DNA of 64,000 nt, from positions 1-64,000 of the forward strand of contig JAIQFC010000012.1 in NCBI GenBank assembly GCA_020073465.1, read 5' to 3'. The stretch is from Terriglobia bacterium. Its GTDB lineage: Bacteria > Acidobacteriota > Terriglobia > Terriglobales > Acidobacteriaceae. The notes below the pieces were generated by a model that saw only the letters and a program-made list of their open reading frames with translations, was not told the origin of the DNA and ran no database searches. A program made the position numbers and the translations under genes. Below are positions 16,516 to 25,838 of this stretch, piece by piece. The stretch's first letter is position 1; each line of letters begins with the position of its first letter.

Positions 16516-17427
16516 ATGGCTGTTAGGAATCTGGTCTTCATTGACGCGAACATCTGGCTCGACTTCTATCGGGCGCGTAATGACACTGCACTGCGTCTCC
16601 TCCATCGTACGGAGGCAATAGGGAATCAATTGATTGTGACCTACCAGCTTGAAAGCGAGTTCAAGCGGAACCGACAAGCGGCAATCTATGAGGGGATGCA
16701 GGAACTGAAAGCACCGCAGCAGGTCGCACATCCGGGGATTCTTTCAGATGCGACGGCTACCAAAATTGTGAGCAAAAACTTAAGGGACGCGGAAAAGCGC
16801 GTTGCCAAGTTGCGAGAGCGCATGTTGAAGGCTTTAACGGATCCCGCCATGTACGATCCCGTATATCAGGTTTGCCAGCGATTATTTCACAAGGGGGACG
16901 ATCTCACACTTGACAGGGAGAATCCCCTGAAACGCGTTATACGCCGCAGGGCCTTCAGGCGATTCCTGCACGGCTGTCCGCCTCGAAAGAGGAACGACAC
17001 GTCAATTGGCGACGCTTTCAATTGGGAGTGGATGGTCCATTGCGCAACTCAGAAGACTGCGGGGCTTGTAATCGTCAGCCGCGATGCCGACTATGGAATA
17101 ACCATCGGGAAATCATCGTACATCAACGATGACCTGCGTCAGGAGTTCAGCGACAGAGTCAGTCAGAAGCGGGCCTTGCTACTATATTCGCGACTCTCTG
17201 ACGCCCTGAAACTTTTTGACATAAAGGTGACTCAGCAGGAAGAGGCGAGTGAGTCTGAACTCGTTTCCGTAGGGCCGGGCTCCGGGCGCACTGATCTCCT
17301 TTTCCTCCAGAGGCTTGGACGGTTTATGGCGGACAGTCCTCTGAACCTGACATTGTTATCGCGCGATCCGACGGTGGATGAAGTTCTCGAATCGCTACCA
17401 AAGGCAGAACCGGCGAAGGACACTTAA
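16516..17427 (+). CDS. PIN-domain protein (DUF4935-like)
   Basis: The 303-residue protein begins with a PIN nuclease strand, LVFIDANIWLDFYRA (Asp10). It later shows DTSIGDAFNWEWM and LVIVSRDADYG, which supply the further acidic residues of a four-acid PIN active site; the large helical insert between them (residues 50-165) is as in DUF4935-type PIN proteins. A C-terminal region of about 60 residues follows. PIN domains cut RNA, often as toxins or effectors. No antitoxin-like small gene is visible; the neighbour upstream is a zinc-ribbon protein 34 bases away in the same direction. GGAGG lies 14 bases before ATG 16516, which is rather far. Confidence 0.75.
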   Translation: MAVRNLVFIDANIWLDFYRARNDTALRLLHRTEAIGNQLIVTYQLESEFKRNRQAAIYEGMQELKAPQQVAHPGILSDATATKIVSKNLRDAEKRVAKLRERMLKALTDPAMYDPVYQVCQRLFHKGDDLTLDRENPLKRVIRRRAFRRFLHGCPPRKRNDTSIGDAFNWEWMVHCATQKTAGLVIVSRDADYGITIGKSSYINDDLRQEFSDRVSQKRALLLYSRLSDALKLFDIKVTQQEEASESELVSVGPGSGRTDLLFLQRLGRFMADSPLNLTLLSRDPTVDEVLESLPKAEPAKDT

Positions 17428-17537
17428 ACAGAGACGTAAGACCTCCGAGCTTGACTCGATAGTCCCCCCGCCGTAAAGCCAAACCAGGGTATTTTTATCC
17501 ATTATTCAAACCGTCGTGAGTGTCGTTTAATCGCGAC

Positions 17538-17719
17538 ATGGGCAGCCAGAGCAATCTTCTTGAAGGCTACGTAACCCCTCAACAGCTTGCGCAGCAACTC
17601 GGCGTGACGACGCGCACCATCTCGCACTGGGAAGTGCAGCGCCTCGGGCCGCCGCGCTTTGTGATTCCGGCAGGCAGGTATTCTACCGCACCGCCTCAGT
17701 ACTCGCGTGGCAAGTTTAG
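17538..17719 (+). pseudogene. Frameshifted excisionase-like HTH gene
   Basis: From ATG 17538 the frame reads GYVTPQQLAQQLGVTTRTI then HWEVQRLGPPRFV, the helix-turn-helix start of small excisionase/MerR-like proteins (HTH_17). The expected C-terminus, GRQVFYRTASVLAWQV followed by TAG at 17717-17719, appears in a different frame after about 17667. A single frameshift near GATTCCGGCAGG explains both halves. The original frame runs on by chance into the GH3 gene, which would otherwise look like a fusion. The gene is a remnant of an integrated element beside tRNA-Gln. Confidence 0.75.
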
Positions 17720-17822
17720 TATTTGGCGTTTAGATCGCCGTCCGCTGTTGTATCATCGGTCGCTGAAACGAATTCGTCTGCATAATCGATTTTCTACATC
17801 GTCTTCGTATGAGGAGGCTGAA

Positions 17823-20462
17823 TTGCGTTCCACTCTTATCTGCGCCCGCTGTTTTCTCTCCCTGGTTCTGTTGTTGCTCGTTTTCTCCTGCTGCAGTGCC
17901 GCAGGGCAACAGGCATCAAGCGCCACGGACGCGAAGCCTGCATATCTGAATCCCGATCTGCCGGTTGATCAGCGTGTCGACGATCTGGTGTCGCGCATGA
18001 CCCTGGAAGAAAAGGCTTCCCAGGTGGTGCATCAAGCTGCCGCCATTCCCCGCCTGAACGTCCCCGCCTACAACTGGTGGACCGAGTCGCTTCATGGCGT
18101 GGCCTCCGGTATCGCAACCGTGTTTCCCGAGCCAGTCGGCTTGGCCGCCACCTTCGATCCTCCCCTCATTCACGACATGGCGACCGTGATCTCGACCGAA
18201 GCCCGCGCCAAACATCACGAGGACTTGCGCCACGACAACTACACCGGGGTCGGCCTCGACTTCTGGGCTCCGAACATCAACATCTTCCGCGATCCGCGAT
18301 GGGGACGCGGCCAGGAAACCTACGGGGAAGATCCCTTCCTCACTTCCCGCATGGGAGTTGCCTTCGTCACCGGCATGCAGGGCGAGGATTCCAAATACTA
18401 CAAAGTGATTGCCACTCCCAAGCATTACGCCGTGCACAGTGGCCCCGAGCCCACCCGCCACACCGTCGATGTGAAAGTTTCCAGGCACGACGAGGAAGAC
18501 ACCTATCTTCCCGCCTTCCGCGCCACGGTGACGGAAGCCAAAGCTGCGTCCGTGATGTGCGCCTACAACCGCATCAACGGTGAGCCCGCTTGCGCCAATT
18601 CCTTTCTCCTCGTGGACCAGCTGCGTGGGGCGTGGAAATTCAATGGCTATGTGGTGTCTGACTGCGGCGCGGTGCAGGACATTTCCGAGCACCACCATTT
18701 CGTGAAATCACTTCCGGAAGCCGCTGCCGTCACCATCCAGCACAGCATGGACCTGGAATGCAGTGGCAGCCAATACTCCCACTATGTTGATGCCGTCAAG
18801 AACGGACTGCTGAAGGAAAGCGATCTTGACGTCGCCGTGAAACGCCTGATGCGCGCACGCTTCCAGCTCGGCATGTTCGATCCGCCCGAAACCGTCAAGT
18901 ATGCGCAGACGCCAATCAGCGAGAACGATACCGAAGCCCATCGCCAGCTGGCTCTGAAGACCGCGCGTGAGTCCATGGTCCTGCTGAAGAACGATGGCAT
19001 CCTGCCCCTGAAAGCTCCCAGGAAAATCGCGGTCGTCGGTCCGCTCGGCGACAGCGGCCGGGCGCTGCTCGGCAACTACAACGGCACTCCTTCGCGCTCC
19101 ACCACTGTGTTGGACGGAATTCAGAAACAGTTTCCGAAGGCGAAAATCACTTTCGCAGCCGGAACCCGCTTCCTCCGCGGTGGAACTGCCGTCCCCACGG
19201 CCGCCCTCACGACTGCCGACGGCAAACCCGGCTTGGACGCCGCCTACTTCAAGGGTACGGAACTCCAGGGTGACCCGGTCGTCACACGCGTTGATCCGCT
19301 CGTCGATTTTGATTTCGCCGGTCAGGGGCCGGTCACCGGCTTAGGCAAAGAAGATTTCTCCATTCGCTGGACCGGCGTGCTTACTCCCGCTCAGTCCGGC
19401 ACCTATGAGTTCGGATTCATCGGCGACGACGGCTATCGCCTGTGGCTCGACGGCAAGTTGCTGGTCGAAGACTGGGGCATGCACGCGCCCTCCACCAAGA
19501 CGGTTCCGATCGAACTGACCAAAGGGCGAAAATACGCGCTGAAGATTGAGTTCTACCAGGCAGGCGGTGGTGCTGTGGCCAGACTGATCTGGACCCCGCC
19601 CAGCGCCGATCCCCTCACTCAGGCCTTGGTGGCCGCCAAAGCTGCTAACGTCGTAATCGCGGTTGTCGGCATCAACTCTGATCTCGAAGGCGAACAGAGT
19701 AGCGTCGAAATGCCAGGATTCAAAGGCGGCGATCGCACCTCGCTCGATTTGCCAGAAGAGGAAGAGAACTTGCTGAAGGCCCTCAAAGGCCAGAAGAAGC
19801 CGTTCATCGTGGTGCTGATGAACGGCAGCGCCATGGCCGTGAACTGGGCCGATCAGAACGCAAACGCAATTCTTGAAGCCTGGTATCCCGGCGAAGAAGG
19901 CGGCACCGCCGTCGCCGAGACTCTTGCTGGAACCAACAATCCCGCTGGACGCCTGCCCGTCACTTTCTACAAGAGCGCCGACCAGTTGCCGCCCTTCGAT
20001 GATTACGACATGAAAGGCCGCACCTACCGCTACTTCGACGGCCAGCCGCTATATCCGTTCGGATACGGCCTGAGTTACTCCAAGTTCGCCTATAGCAACT
20101 TGCAGCTCTCCGCATCCAAGTTGAACGCCGGAGATCCGCTAACCGTCGAGGTTGATGTTCGGAATACGAGTGCGAAGGACGGCGACGAAGTGGCACAGCT
20201 CTATCTGACTTTTCCCGCTCTGCCGGGAACGCCTCGCCATGCGCTGCACGGATTCACTCGTCTGCATGTAGCTGCCGGCCAGTCGCAGCACGCGCACTTC
20301 TACCTCGACGCTCGCGACTTGAGCATGGTCAACGAAGCCGGAGACCGCCTCGTGGCTCCCGGCACCTACCGCATTACCGTCGGCGGCGGCCAGCCGGGGA
20401 CGAAGGCGCCGATCATCGACGCGCAGTTTGCGATTGAAGGAGAAATGAAACTGCCGGAGTGA
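17823..20462 (+). CDS. Secreted GH3 beta-glycosidase (beta-xylosidase/glucosidase-like) with PA14 domain
   Basis: This 879-residue enzyme is read from TTG 17823, which has GAGGAGG 5 bases upstream and starts a signal peptide (CFLSLVLLLLVFSCCSAAG). The longer frame from 17520 runs through a broken HTH gene and is not the true start. Domains: GH3 TIM barrel with NWWTESLHGVA, PKHYAVHSGPE, YNRINGEPACA and the nucleophile Asp280 in VVSDCGA; GH3 C-terminal sandwich; an inserted PA14 carbohydrate-binding domain (about residues 470-595); and a C-terminal fibronectin III-like domain. The ESLHGVA and NRINGEPACA forms are typical of xylosidase-type GH3 enzymes. It probably degrades plant oligosaccharides in the periplasm or outside. 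Confidence 0.92.
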   Translation: MRSTLICARCFLSLVLLLLVFSCCSAAGQQASSATDAKPAYLNPDLPVDQRVDDLVSRMTLEEKASQVVHQAAAIPRLNVPAYNWWTESLHGVASGIATVFPEPVGLAATFDPPLIHDMATVISTEARAKHHEDLRHDNYTGVGLDFWAPNINIFRDPRWGRGQETYGEDPFLTSRMGVAFVTGMQGEDSKYYKVIATPKHYAVHSGPEPTRHTVDVKVSRHDEEDTYLPAFRATVTEAKAASVMCAYNRINGEPACANSFLLVDQLRGAWKFNGYVVSDCGAVQDISEHHHFVKSLPEAAAVTIQHSMDLECSGSQYSHYVDAVKNGLLKESDLDVAVKRLMRARFQLGMFDPPETVKYAQTPISENDTEAHRQLALKTARESMVLLKNDGILPLKAPRKIAVVGPLGDSGRALLGNYNGTPSRSTTVLDGIQKQFPKAKITFAAGTRFLRGGTAVPTAALTTADGKPGLDAAYFKGTELQGDPVVTRVDPLVDFDFAGQGPVTGLGKEDFSIRWTGVLTPAQSGTYEFGFIGDDGYRLWLDGKLLVEDWGMHAPSTKTVPIELTKGRKYALKIEFYQAGGGAVARLIWTPPSADPLTQALVAAKAANVVIAVVGINSDLEGEQSSVEMPGFKGGDRTSLDLPEEEENLLKALKGQKKPFIVVLMNGSAMAVNWADQNANAILEAWYPGEEGGTAVAETLAGTNNPAGRLPVTFYKSADQLPPFDDYDMKGRTYRYFDGQPLYPFGYGLSYSKFAYSNLQLSASKLNAGDPLTVEVDVRNTSAKDGDEVAQLYLTFPALPGTPRHALHGFTRLHVAAGQSQHAHFYLDARDLSMVNEAGDRLVAPGTYRITVGGGQPGTKAPIIDAQFAIEGEMKLPE

Positions 20463-20629
20463 GGCTTGGAAAGCTGGTGAAAAATGTCGGCGTGAAACTC
20501 GGGGTGACCGGGCGCGGGTTCTACGGGTTGTTCGATCTACGACTAGGTTTGAAAGGGCGCGGCTTGCAGCCGCGCCGTTAGTTCCTGAGGCGAGATTTCC
20601 TTCGGCCAGGGGAACCTTGGCTGCTTCGC

Positions 20630-22819
20630 CTATGTCCCCGTGCCGGTTAGCGTCACTACCTGCGGACTGCCAAAATCGCTGTCGGTGATACTCACCGTTC
20701 CTGTCCTGGTTCCCGTGGCAGTAGGCGCAAACGTTACGTTGATGGTGCAGGAAGTGCCCGGAGCGAGCGACGCAGTGCAGTTGTTGGTTTGAGAGAAGTC
20801 TCCAGTGGCTGCGATCGCGCCCATGATCAACGGCGCATTGCCGGGATTGGTGACCTTGACGGTTTGCGGCGGGCTCTTTGTTCCCACAATCTGGCTGCTG
20901 AAGGTCAGCTTATGAGGAGAATAGGTTACCGCCAGACCGACTCCCATCAGCGAGATCGTCTGCGGAATCTCCGGAGCCGCGGGAGTAACCGTAACGCCGC
21001 CATACCTCTTTCCCGTCACCGTCGGCGCGAAGGTCACCGTGACCGTGCACTGTTTTCCCGCCGCCACGCTGGAACCGCAGGTGTTGCTCTGCGAGTAGTC
21101 TCCAGTGGAGGTAATGCGCGTAATCGTGAGCGCGGAACTCCCTGCGTTCGTCAGCGTGAGCGTTTGGGAAGTCGTCGAATTGATCGCGGTGTCCGCAAAC
21201 TCTTTGACTGCTGTCGGCGTCACCATGGCAACGGTTCCGATCGCGAAAAGATTAGTCGTTGTCGGGCTGCTGGACGCACTGGTCGTCACCGAAAGTTTGC
21301 CTGCCCTGGCTCCCACCTTTGTCGGCGTAACCGTCACGCTGATCTTGCACGTCTTGCCCTGCGTCAGCGTAGCCGGGCATGCATTGGTCTGGGAGAAATC
21401 GCCAGTGGTCGAGATGCCTGAAATCGTCAGCGTGTCCGTCCCTCGGTTGGTGAATACCAGGGAAGTGGTTGCGCTTGTTTTCCCCAGCTGCTGAAAGCCG
21501 AAATTTGAATCCGTCGTGAGAAAGGGACAGGTCCGCTGTTGCAGGACTAGGGGAGCGCGTGCCGATTGCGTGAAGTCAAAACTGTCGGTCATGTCGTTGG
21601 CCTGTGCGTCCCTCGCCGTCAAGGAGGACAAGCCGAAACGTGCCTCAATGAACTTCAGAATTGACGAATATTCGTAAGTCGTGTGCGAGATGTATCCCTT
21701 CTTCGCAAATGGGGCAATGACCAGCAGAGGGACGCGCGGTCCCATCCCGAAAAAGTCCACGACCGGCGGGACCACGTGATCGTAGAAACCACCAAAATCG
21801 TCCCAGGTAATAAAGATGGCGCTCGAGTTCCAATCCGCCCCCTGCATCACCGCGTTGACCTGCTTCACCGTCCAATTCTCTCCCGGGCACACTCCGCTCG
21901 GCGGATGTTCATTATTCGTGTCGGCCGTTACCAGCCAACTGACGGCGGGCAGAGTGCCGTTCTGTGCATCCGTCACGAATTGCGTGTCGCTGACCACGTG
22001 GTCGTCCCATTCCGGCCCGTTGCGGATGTGATTGATTGCATCCAGCGAGGAATAGATGGCCCCCGGTTGCCCGATGGCCGGAGCATAGTACTTCCAGCTA
22101 ACTCCCGCGTCGTCCAGAACGTCTGTCAACGTCTCGAAGTCGAGGCAGGGAAATGGACTCGTGATGGTTTCATCTTCGTTCTCCACCTTCACCGTCGTGT
22201 CGCTCGGCGAATCGCATCCCCAGGCGCCTTTCGGTGTGACCCCGCTGGCAGACGGGATGGTGAAGGCCCCTCCGGACTGGCCTGCGACCATATACAAATG
22301 GTTGGCAAAGCTGGCGCCCTGCAGGGAAGAGAACATGCGGTCCGCGAGTACGTAGCTCTGCGCGTAGGCGAAGTAGTTCGGGATATCCTTTTGTGTGAGC
22401 TGGGTCATCCCCATGTAGTCGCCGTTGCTGTTCGATCCGGGGATCACGTCGAAGCGGTCCATCTTTCCGCCATCCATGCCTGCGATCGCGTCAAACCAGC
22501 CATGCCCGGAAATGTCGCGCGGAGGCGGGTCCGGTGTATGAGCCAGCCGGATGGTCTGGCCCGTCGAAATCTTCGCCGTCGTTGCTCCGTCCGCCCCGGG
22601 ATAGGTCCCGAAGTAATTATCGAACGTGCGATTCTCTTTCAGGATGAAGATGATGTGCTGAATCTGAGTGATATCGCCCGGATGCGCGATGCCCCTCCGC
22701 TCCGTGGCCTTGGTCGCGGATCCAGTCTGGCCGGCAACGGCCTCGGCAAGCAGCGCGAATACGGCCACCCACGCAATCACAGTGCGCTTGAAGCGAGCGG
22801 ATCGAAAACAGAACATCAT
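20630..22819 (-). CDS. Secreted phosphoesterase (phospholipase C/acid phosphatase type) with choice-of-anchor D repeats
   Basis: ATG 22819 (MMFCFRS) has AAGGGG a few bases upstream; a frame further upstream lacks a ribosome site. The 729-residue protein starts with a signal peptide, followed by a PF04185-type catalytic domain: [23 protein letters not shown] and [14 protein letters not shown] provide the metal ligands and the nucleophile region. From about residue 430 there are three Ig-like repeats of about 105 residues (each with DFSQTN/CxxSLAxGxxC patterns), as in choice-of-anchor D domains. Substrates are likely phospholipids or phosphate monoesters. It is convergent with the GH3 gene and divergent from the gene at 23044. 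Confidence 0.88.
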   Translation of the reverse strand: MMFCFRSARFKRTVIAWVAVFALLAEAVAGQTGSATKATERRGIAHPGDITQIQHIIFILKENRTFDNYFGTYPGADGATTAKISTGQTIRLAHTPDPPPRDISGHGWFDAIAGMDGGKMDRFDVIPGSNSNGDYMGMTQLTQKDIPNYFAYAQSYVLADRMFSSLQGASFANHLYMVAGQSGGAFTIPSASGVTPKGAWGCDSPSDTTVKVENEDETITSPFPCLDFETLTDVLDDAGVSWKYYAPAIGQPGAIYSSLDAINHIRNGPEWDDHVVSDTQFVTDAQNGTLPAVSWLVTADTNNEHPPSGVCPGENWTVKQVNAVMQGADWNSSAIFITWDDFGGFYDHVVPPVVDFFGMGPRVPLLVIAPFAKKGYISHTTYEYSSILKFIEARFGLSSLTARDAQANDMTDSFDFTQSARAPLVLQQRTCPFLTTDSNFGFQQLGKTSATTSLVFTNRGTDTLTISGISTTGDFSQTNACPATLTQGKTCKISVTVTPTKVGARAGKLSVTTSASSSPTTTNLFAIGTVAMVTPTAVKEFADTAINSTTSQTLTLTNAGSSALTITRITSTGDYSQSNTCGSSVAAGKQCTVTVTFAPTVTGKRYGGVTVTPAAPEIPQTISLMGVGLAVTYSPHKLTFSSQIVGTKSPPQTVKVTNPGNAPLIMGAIAATGDFSQTNNCTASLAPGTSCTINVTFAPTATGTRTGTVSITDSDFGSPQVVTLTGTGT

Positions 22820-23043
22820 CTTTACCCCTTTCAATGGGCGCAGAAATATAGACCATTTCCACCCCCCTGGCCATGGGAATTTCGGGCCATGTGCACGTCC
22901 TTGCAACCCATCGGTGGTCAGCCAAGACCCGTCCTTCCGCTCGCTTAAGGCAGGATCTCGGCTGTTTCAGCCAGGGCGGAAGCTGCAGCCCGCGTGTGAT
23001 TTCTTTCCCCCGGCTCCGGGGACACGTTACACTGGCCAGCCGC

Positions 23044-24747
23044 ATGCCCAAACACTCTCTGGATGATTTGCTCGCCTGCCTGGAAGCCGCCAAGGGCCGC
23101 TTCGGCCCCGGAGAATCAGCAGAGACAGAGAGGCTGCTGGCCCGACTCTCGCGTCATCCGTTCCGCGATCCCCGCTCCTTGCTCCGCTTCCACGAGGTCT
23201 TGCTCTTTCTCCGCGCCTTTCCCCAGGGACCATCCGTGGTATCCCTCGCTGAGAACTTGCTCAACGGCTTTCATGAGCGCATAGCCTGGCTTCGCAGTTC
23301 CGGTGCAGACATGTCCGTCTTCGACGACTTCGACACCTCCGGCATCGCCGGAACCACCATGCAGGACACACTCACCTTCGAGGTCGTCCGCTGGCTGGCG
23401 CGCCGCATTCCGCGCAACGTCGAAATTGCATGGGATGACTACGAAGAAGAACGTGCCATAGGATCTACCTGGCCACGTTTCATCCCCCTGCTCGAAGAAG
23501 ACGCAGATGTCGAAGCGAACATCCCCTGGCACCGTTGGCTCGACGCTGCTCGTGGCCGCGAGCGTCAGCTTGACTGGTTGGTCCGCCAGTTTGAGCGGCT
23601 GGACGTCAGCGATCGTGAGCGCGCCGAACTCTTCGACTCGCTCCGCCTCCCCATTCGCTGGAATCTCGGTAACCTGCGCTTCTCCCGCACCCGCAACTGG
23701 AGCCGTCCCCACCGCTTCTACTACCACGCCGAGCCCTTGATCACGCGCAGCCAGGTTTCACTTTCCCGAGAACTCGCCCAGCCCGGCCCGAGGCTCACGA
23801 AACTCTCACGGCGCGCAGGCGAAGCGGTGATGCACACCATCCGCGAAGTAATGGCCGTCCGTTATCGTGAACTCTACGGCACGACGCTGGGCGACCCCAA
23901 CTCCGTCACCCGCGCCGATCTCGGGCGCGGCGTCGTCATGCATTTCTGGAATCTGCCGCCGCATCGCCGCCTGCCCCTGCGCGCGTACGTCGCCGGATTC
24001 ACCCTGAAGAACGGCGTCCCCATCAACTACATCGAAGCCATCGGCCTTTGTGATTGGATCGAAATCGGCTTCAACACCTTCTACACATTCCGCCAGGGCG
24101 AGACCGCCTGGATCTACGCCCAGGTTCTGCGCTGCCTCCGCCAACTCACCGGGGCCACGACCTTCTCCGTGTACCCCTACCAGATCGGCCAGAACAACGA
24201 CGAAGCCATCGACTCCGGCGCCTTCTGGTTCTACCGCAAACTCGGCTTTCGCTCCGGCCGTCCTGACCTTGAACAATTGGCTAGAAGGGAAGAGCAGAAG
24301 ATCGCCGCGGATCCGCGCTATCGCACGCCCGCACGGATTCTGAAGCGCCTCGCCGAAGCGCACGTGTTCTATGAATTGGACCGAAGCGGACCCGGCCCCT
24401 GGGATACCTTCTCCACCCGCAACCTCGGACTGCGCATCAACCGCCGCATGGCGCAAGAATTCGACGGCGATAGCCGTCGCATCCGCCGGGAGTCTGTTAA
24501 AGAAGTCACTCACGCCCTCAAAGCGAGCCTCGCGCGCTGGACTCCCGCCGAGCAACGCGCTTTCGAAAATTGGGCGCTGGTCCTGGCGCTGATCCCCAAC
24601 CTCCGCCGCTGGTCCGCGAAAGAAAAAGAAGAACTCCTCAGAATTATCCGCGCCCAGGCCGGGGATAACGAAATGCGCTACCTCAAGCTCACTCAGCGAC
24701 ATTTGTGCCTGCGTGGGGAACTGCTGCACTTAGGTTTGAAACCTTAG
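23044..24747 (+). CDS. Hypothetical protein with a GNAT-like segment
   Basis: I do not recognise this 567-residue family. ATG 23044 (MPKHSLDDLL) is chosen; the frame extends upstream only through a promoter region. The protein is Arg/Glu-rich, soluble and without signal peptide. Residues about 310-420 read GFTLKNGVPINYIEA, IEIGFNTFYTFRQGETAWIY and GAFWFYRKLGFRS; the last resembles the final strand of a GNAT acetyltransferase, and the QIGQNNDEAIDSGAF segment resembles its acyl-CoA region. This is a visual resemblance only. The C-terminus is helical. The third codon positions are very C-rich, as in neighbouring native genes, so recent transfer is unlikely. Confidence 0.72.
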   Translation: MPKHSLDDLLACLEAAKGRFGPGESAETERLLARLSRHPFRDPRSLLRFHEVLLFLRAFPQGPSVVSLAENLLNGFHERIAWLRSSGADMSVFDDFDTSGIAGTTMQDTLTFEVVRWLARRIPRNVEIAWDDYEEERAIGSTWPRFIPLLEEDADVEANIPWHRWLDAARGRERQLDWLVRQFERLDVSDRERAELFDSLRLPIRWNLGNLRFSRTRNWSRPHRFYYHAEPLITRSQVSLSRELAQPGPRLTKLSRRAGEAVMHTIREVMAVRYRELYGTTLGDPNSVTRADLGRGVVMHFWNLPPHRRLPLRAYVAGFTLKNGVPINYIEAIGLCDWIEIGFNTFYTFRQGETAWIYAQVLRCLRQLTGATTFSVYPYQIGQNNDEAIDSGAFWFYRKLGFRSGRPDLEQLARREEQKIAADPRYRTPARILKRLAEAHVFYELDRSGPGPWDTFSTRNLGLRINRRMAQEFDGDSRRIRRESVKEVTHALKASLARWTPAEQRAFENWALVLALIPNLRRWSAKEKEELLRIIRAQAGDNEMRYLKLTQRHLCLRGELLHLGLKP

Positions 24748-24782
24748 TCCCACGGAAGCCCGCTCCATCTTGGCGCCGACAC

Positions 24783-24806
24783 GCGGGCGAGGCGCCCGCG
24801 CCACAC
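24783..24806. repeat. Variable-stem palindrome with CCACAC tail
   Basis: GCGGGCG-agg-CGCCCGC followed by GCCACAC. The stem-loop plus CCACAC layout recurs at 28315, 28751, 38221, 47035, 47115 and 57428 with different paired stem sequences. Confidence 0.8.
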
Positions 24807-24812
24807 GCCCGG

Positions 24813-25409
24813 CTACGTGACATCCTCGAACCAGTGCCAGGCCTCGCGGTACTTCTCGTACTTCGAAGTCTTCCTCACCCGGTGTGGATACAGACGCAAC
24901 TGCTTCTTCTTCTGGAAGGCGCGGGGAGGGAACACATACCAAGCGTCCTCAGGCACGAGGTAGGCCACGAGCAAATCAATTTCACCGGCCCGATAGGGCC
25001 TGGGCCTGCGCCCGTGTGCGTGGGCCGTAATGAAGTATCCGTGGGGGCCTTTGCTAGGGTGGTGTGCCGATTTGACCTGGACCTTCAACAGCCTTCCGCC
25101 CGCGTCGACGATGAGGTCATACTTGTCGCTGTCGCCCCACAGTACGCCGACGCTGAAGCCCATGGTCACGGCCTTGGTCAGAAACATGGCTTCGGCAATT
25201 TCACCGCGCCTTTTTGACCCATTTGGATGGTGTATCTCACCATGGGGTAGGGATACCTTCCGCCCTTTTCGTCGCCTTTCCGGAGACTGCTCTGCCATGG
25301 CCATGATGGTGATGTTGCCCATCAAGACCATGTAACTAGGATTGACCTCGCCCGTGAAGTCTTCTTTCCGTATAGCTCGTATCCCTGCTTCGCCTGCTCG
25401 CTCGCCCAT
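24813..25409 (-). CDS. PD-(D/E)XK endonuclease-like protein
   Basis: From ATG 25409, which has AAGGAAG 9 bases upstream, the protein has 198 residues. KRRGEIAEAMFLTKAVTMGF followed by VGVLWGDSDKYDLIVD and LLKVQVKSA gives a helix with Glu, then Asp and Q-x-K, the layout of the PDDEXK_5/group I intron-associated endonuclease-like family. The C-terminus is basic (KKKQLRLYPHRVRKTSKYEKYREAW). Internal methionines at about residues 27-37 are alternative starts. The leader carries a hairpin with a T-run (25460-25495). It is an orphan with no methylase nearby. Confidence 0.7.
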   Translation of the reverse strand: MGERAGEAGIRAIRKEDFTGEVNPSYMVLMGNITIMAMAEQSPERRRKGRKVSLPHGEIHHPNGSKRRGEIAEAMFLTKAVTMGFSVGVLWGDSDKYDLIVDAGGRLLKVQVKSAHHPSKGPHGYFITAHAHGRRPRPYRAGEIDLLVAYLVPEDAWYVFPPRAFQKKKQLRLYPHRVRKTSKYEKYREAWHWFEDVT

Positions 25410-25459
25410 GACTACTCGCTTCCTTTTTGAATCAAGACACAAGAGCCGCCGAAAACACG

Positions 25460-25495
25460 AACGGCGCAGACCGGAAGGCCCGCGCCGTTGTTTTT
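25460..25495. terminator. Hairpin with T-run in the leader of the PD-(D/E)XK gene
   Basis: AACGGCGC (25460-25467) pairs with GCGCCGTT (25482-25489), with an inner CCGG-aa-GG segment, followed on the plus strand by GTTTTT. On the minus strand it lies in the 5' leader of the gene starting at 25409 and is followed by TCGTGTTTT, so it could act as a leader attenuator or as a plus-strand terminator. Confidence 0.6.
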
Positions 25496-25668
25496 GCTCT
25501 CTATATTCAGAATATCAAATTGGAGGGGGGTGACTGGACATTTCCAGAAATCTATATTCCCCAATGAATCAATGAGTTAAGAGGGAATGCTCATGTTTAG
25601 GGTCTTGACAAGATTTTGAGCCCGTGTGGGGCGGACACGCGAATCCATCTGCCTGCATGGACGAAGCG

Positions 25669-25694
25669 GATGAACTGGATGATCGAGGTTCGTG
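25669..25694 (+). repeat. 26-bp direct repeat, left copy
   Basis: This copy begins GATGAACTGGATGATCGAGG and ends TTCGTG. It matches 26799-26824 in 25 of 26 positions. The pair flanks the membrane-protein gene at 25839-26750. Confidence 0.85.
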
Positions 25695-25838
25695 GCAGCC
25701 CCAGTAGGGGTAGCGCAAGGGCGGGCCAGCCACCTTGTCGAAGGAACCTGTTTTCTCCTCCAATCAGACTGTTCTTTCACAATCCTTGCGAACTATCTAG
25801 AATTGGGTTCGCCAGCAACTGGATTTGGAGCGATCGAC

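Larger units (their letters stand above)
25410..25838. other. Intergenic region with hairpin and repeat copies
   Basis: The 429 bases between the divergent PD-(D/E)XK gene and the membrane-protein gene hold the hairpin at 25460-25495, a short A/T-rich stretch (25500-25610), a piece of the GTGTGGGGCGGACAC repeat (25624 on, reversed) and the direct repeat copy at 25669-25694. I see no gene. Confidence 0.55.

Noticed and set aside
15885-17460. Duplicated tRNA-Gln 3' end marking an att site
   Set aside because: I looked for a second copy of the GGTTCGAATCC / GGGGGCA segment downstream and saw none within the window, so no att boundaries are claimed.
21683-22948. 421-residue plus-strand frame
   Set aside because: It is antisense to the phosphoesterase gene and lacks coding character.
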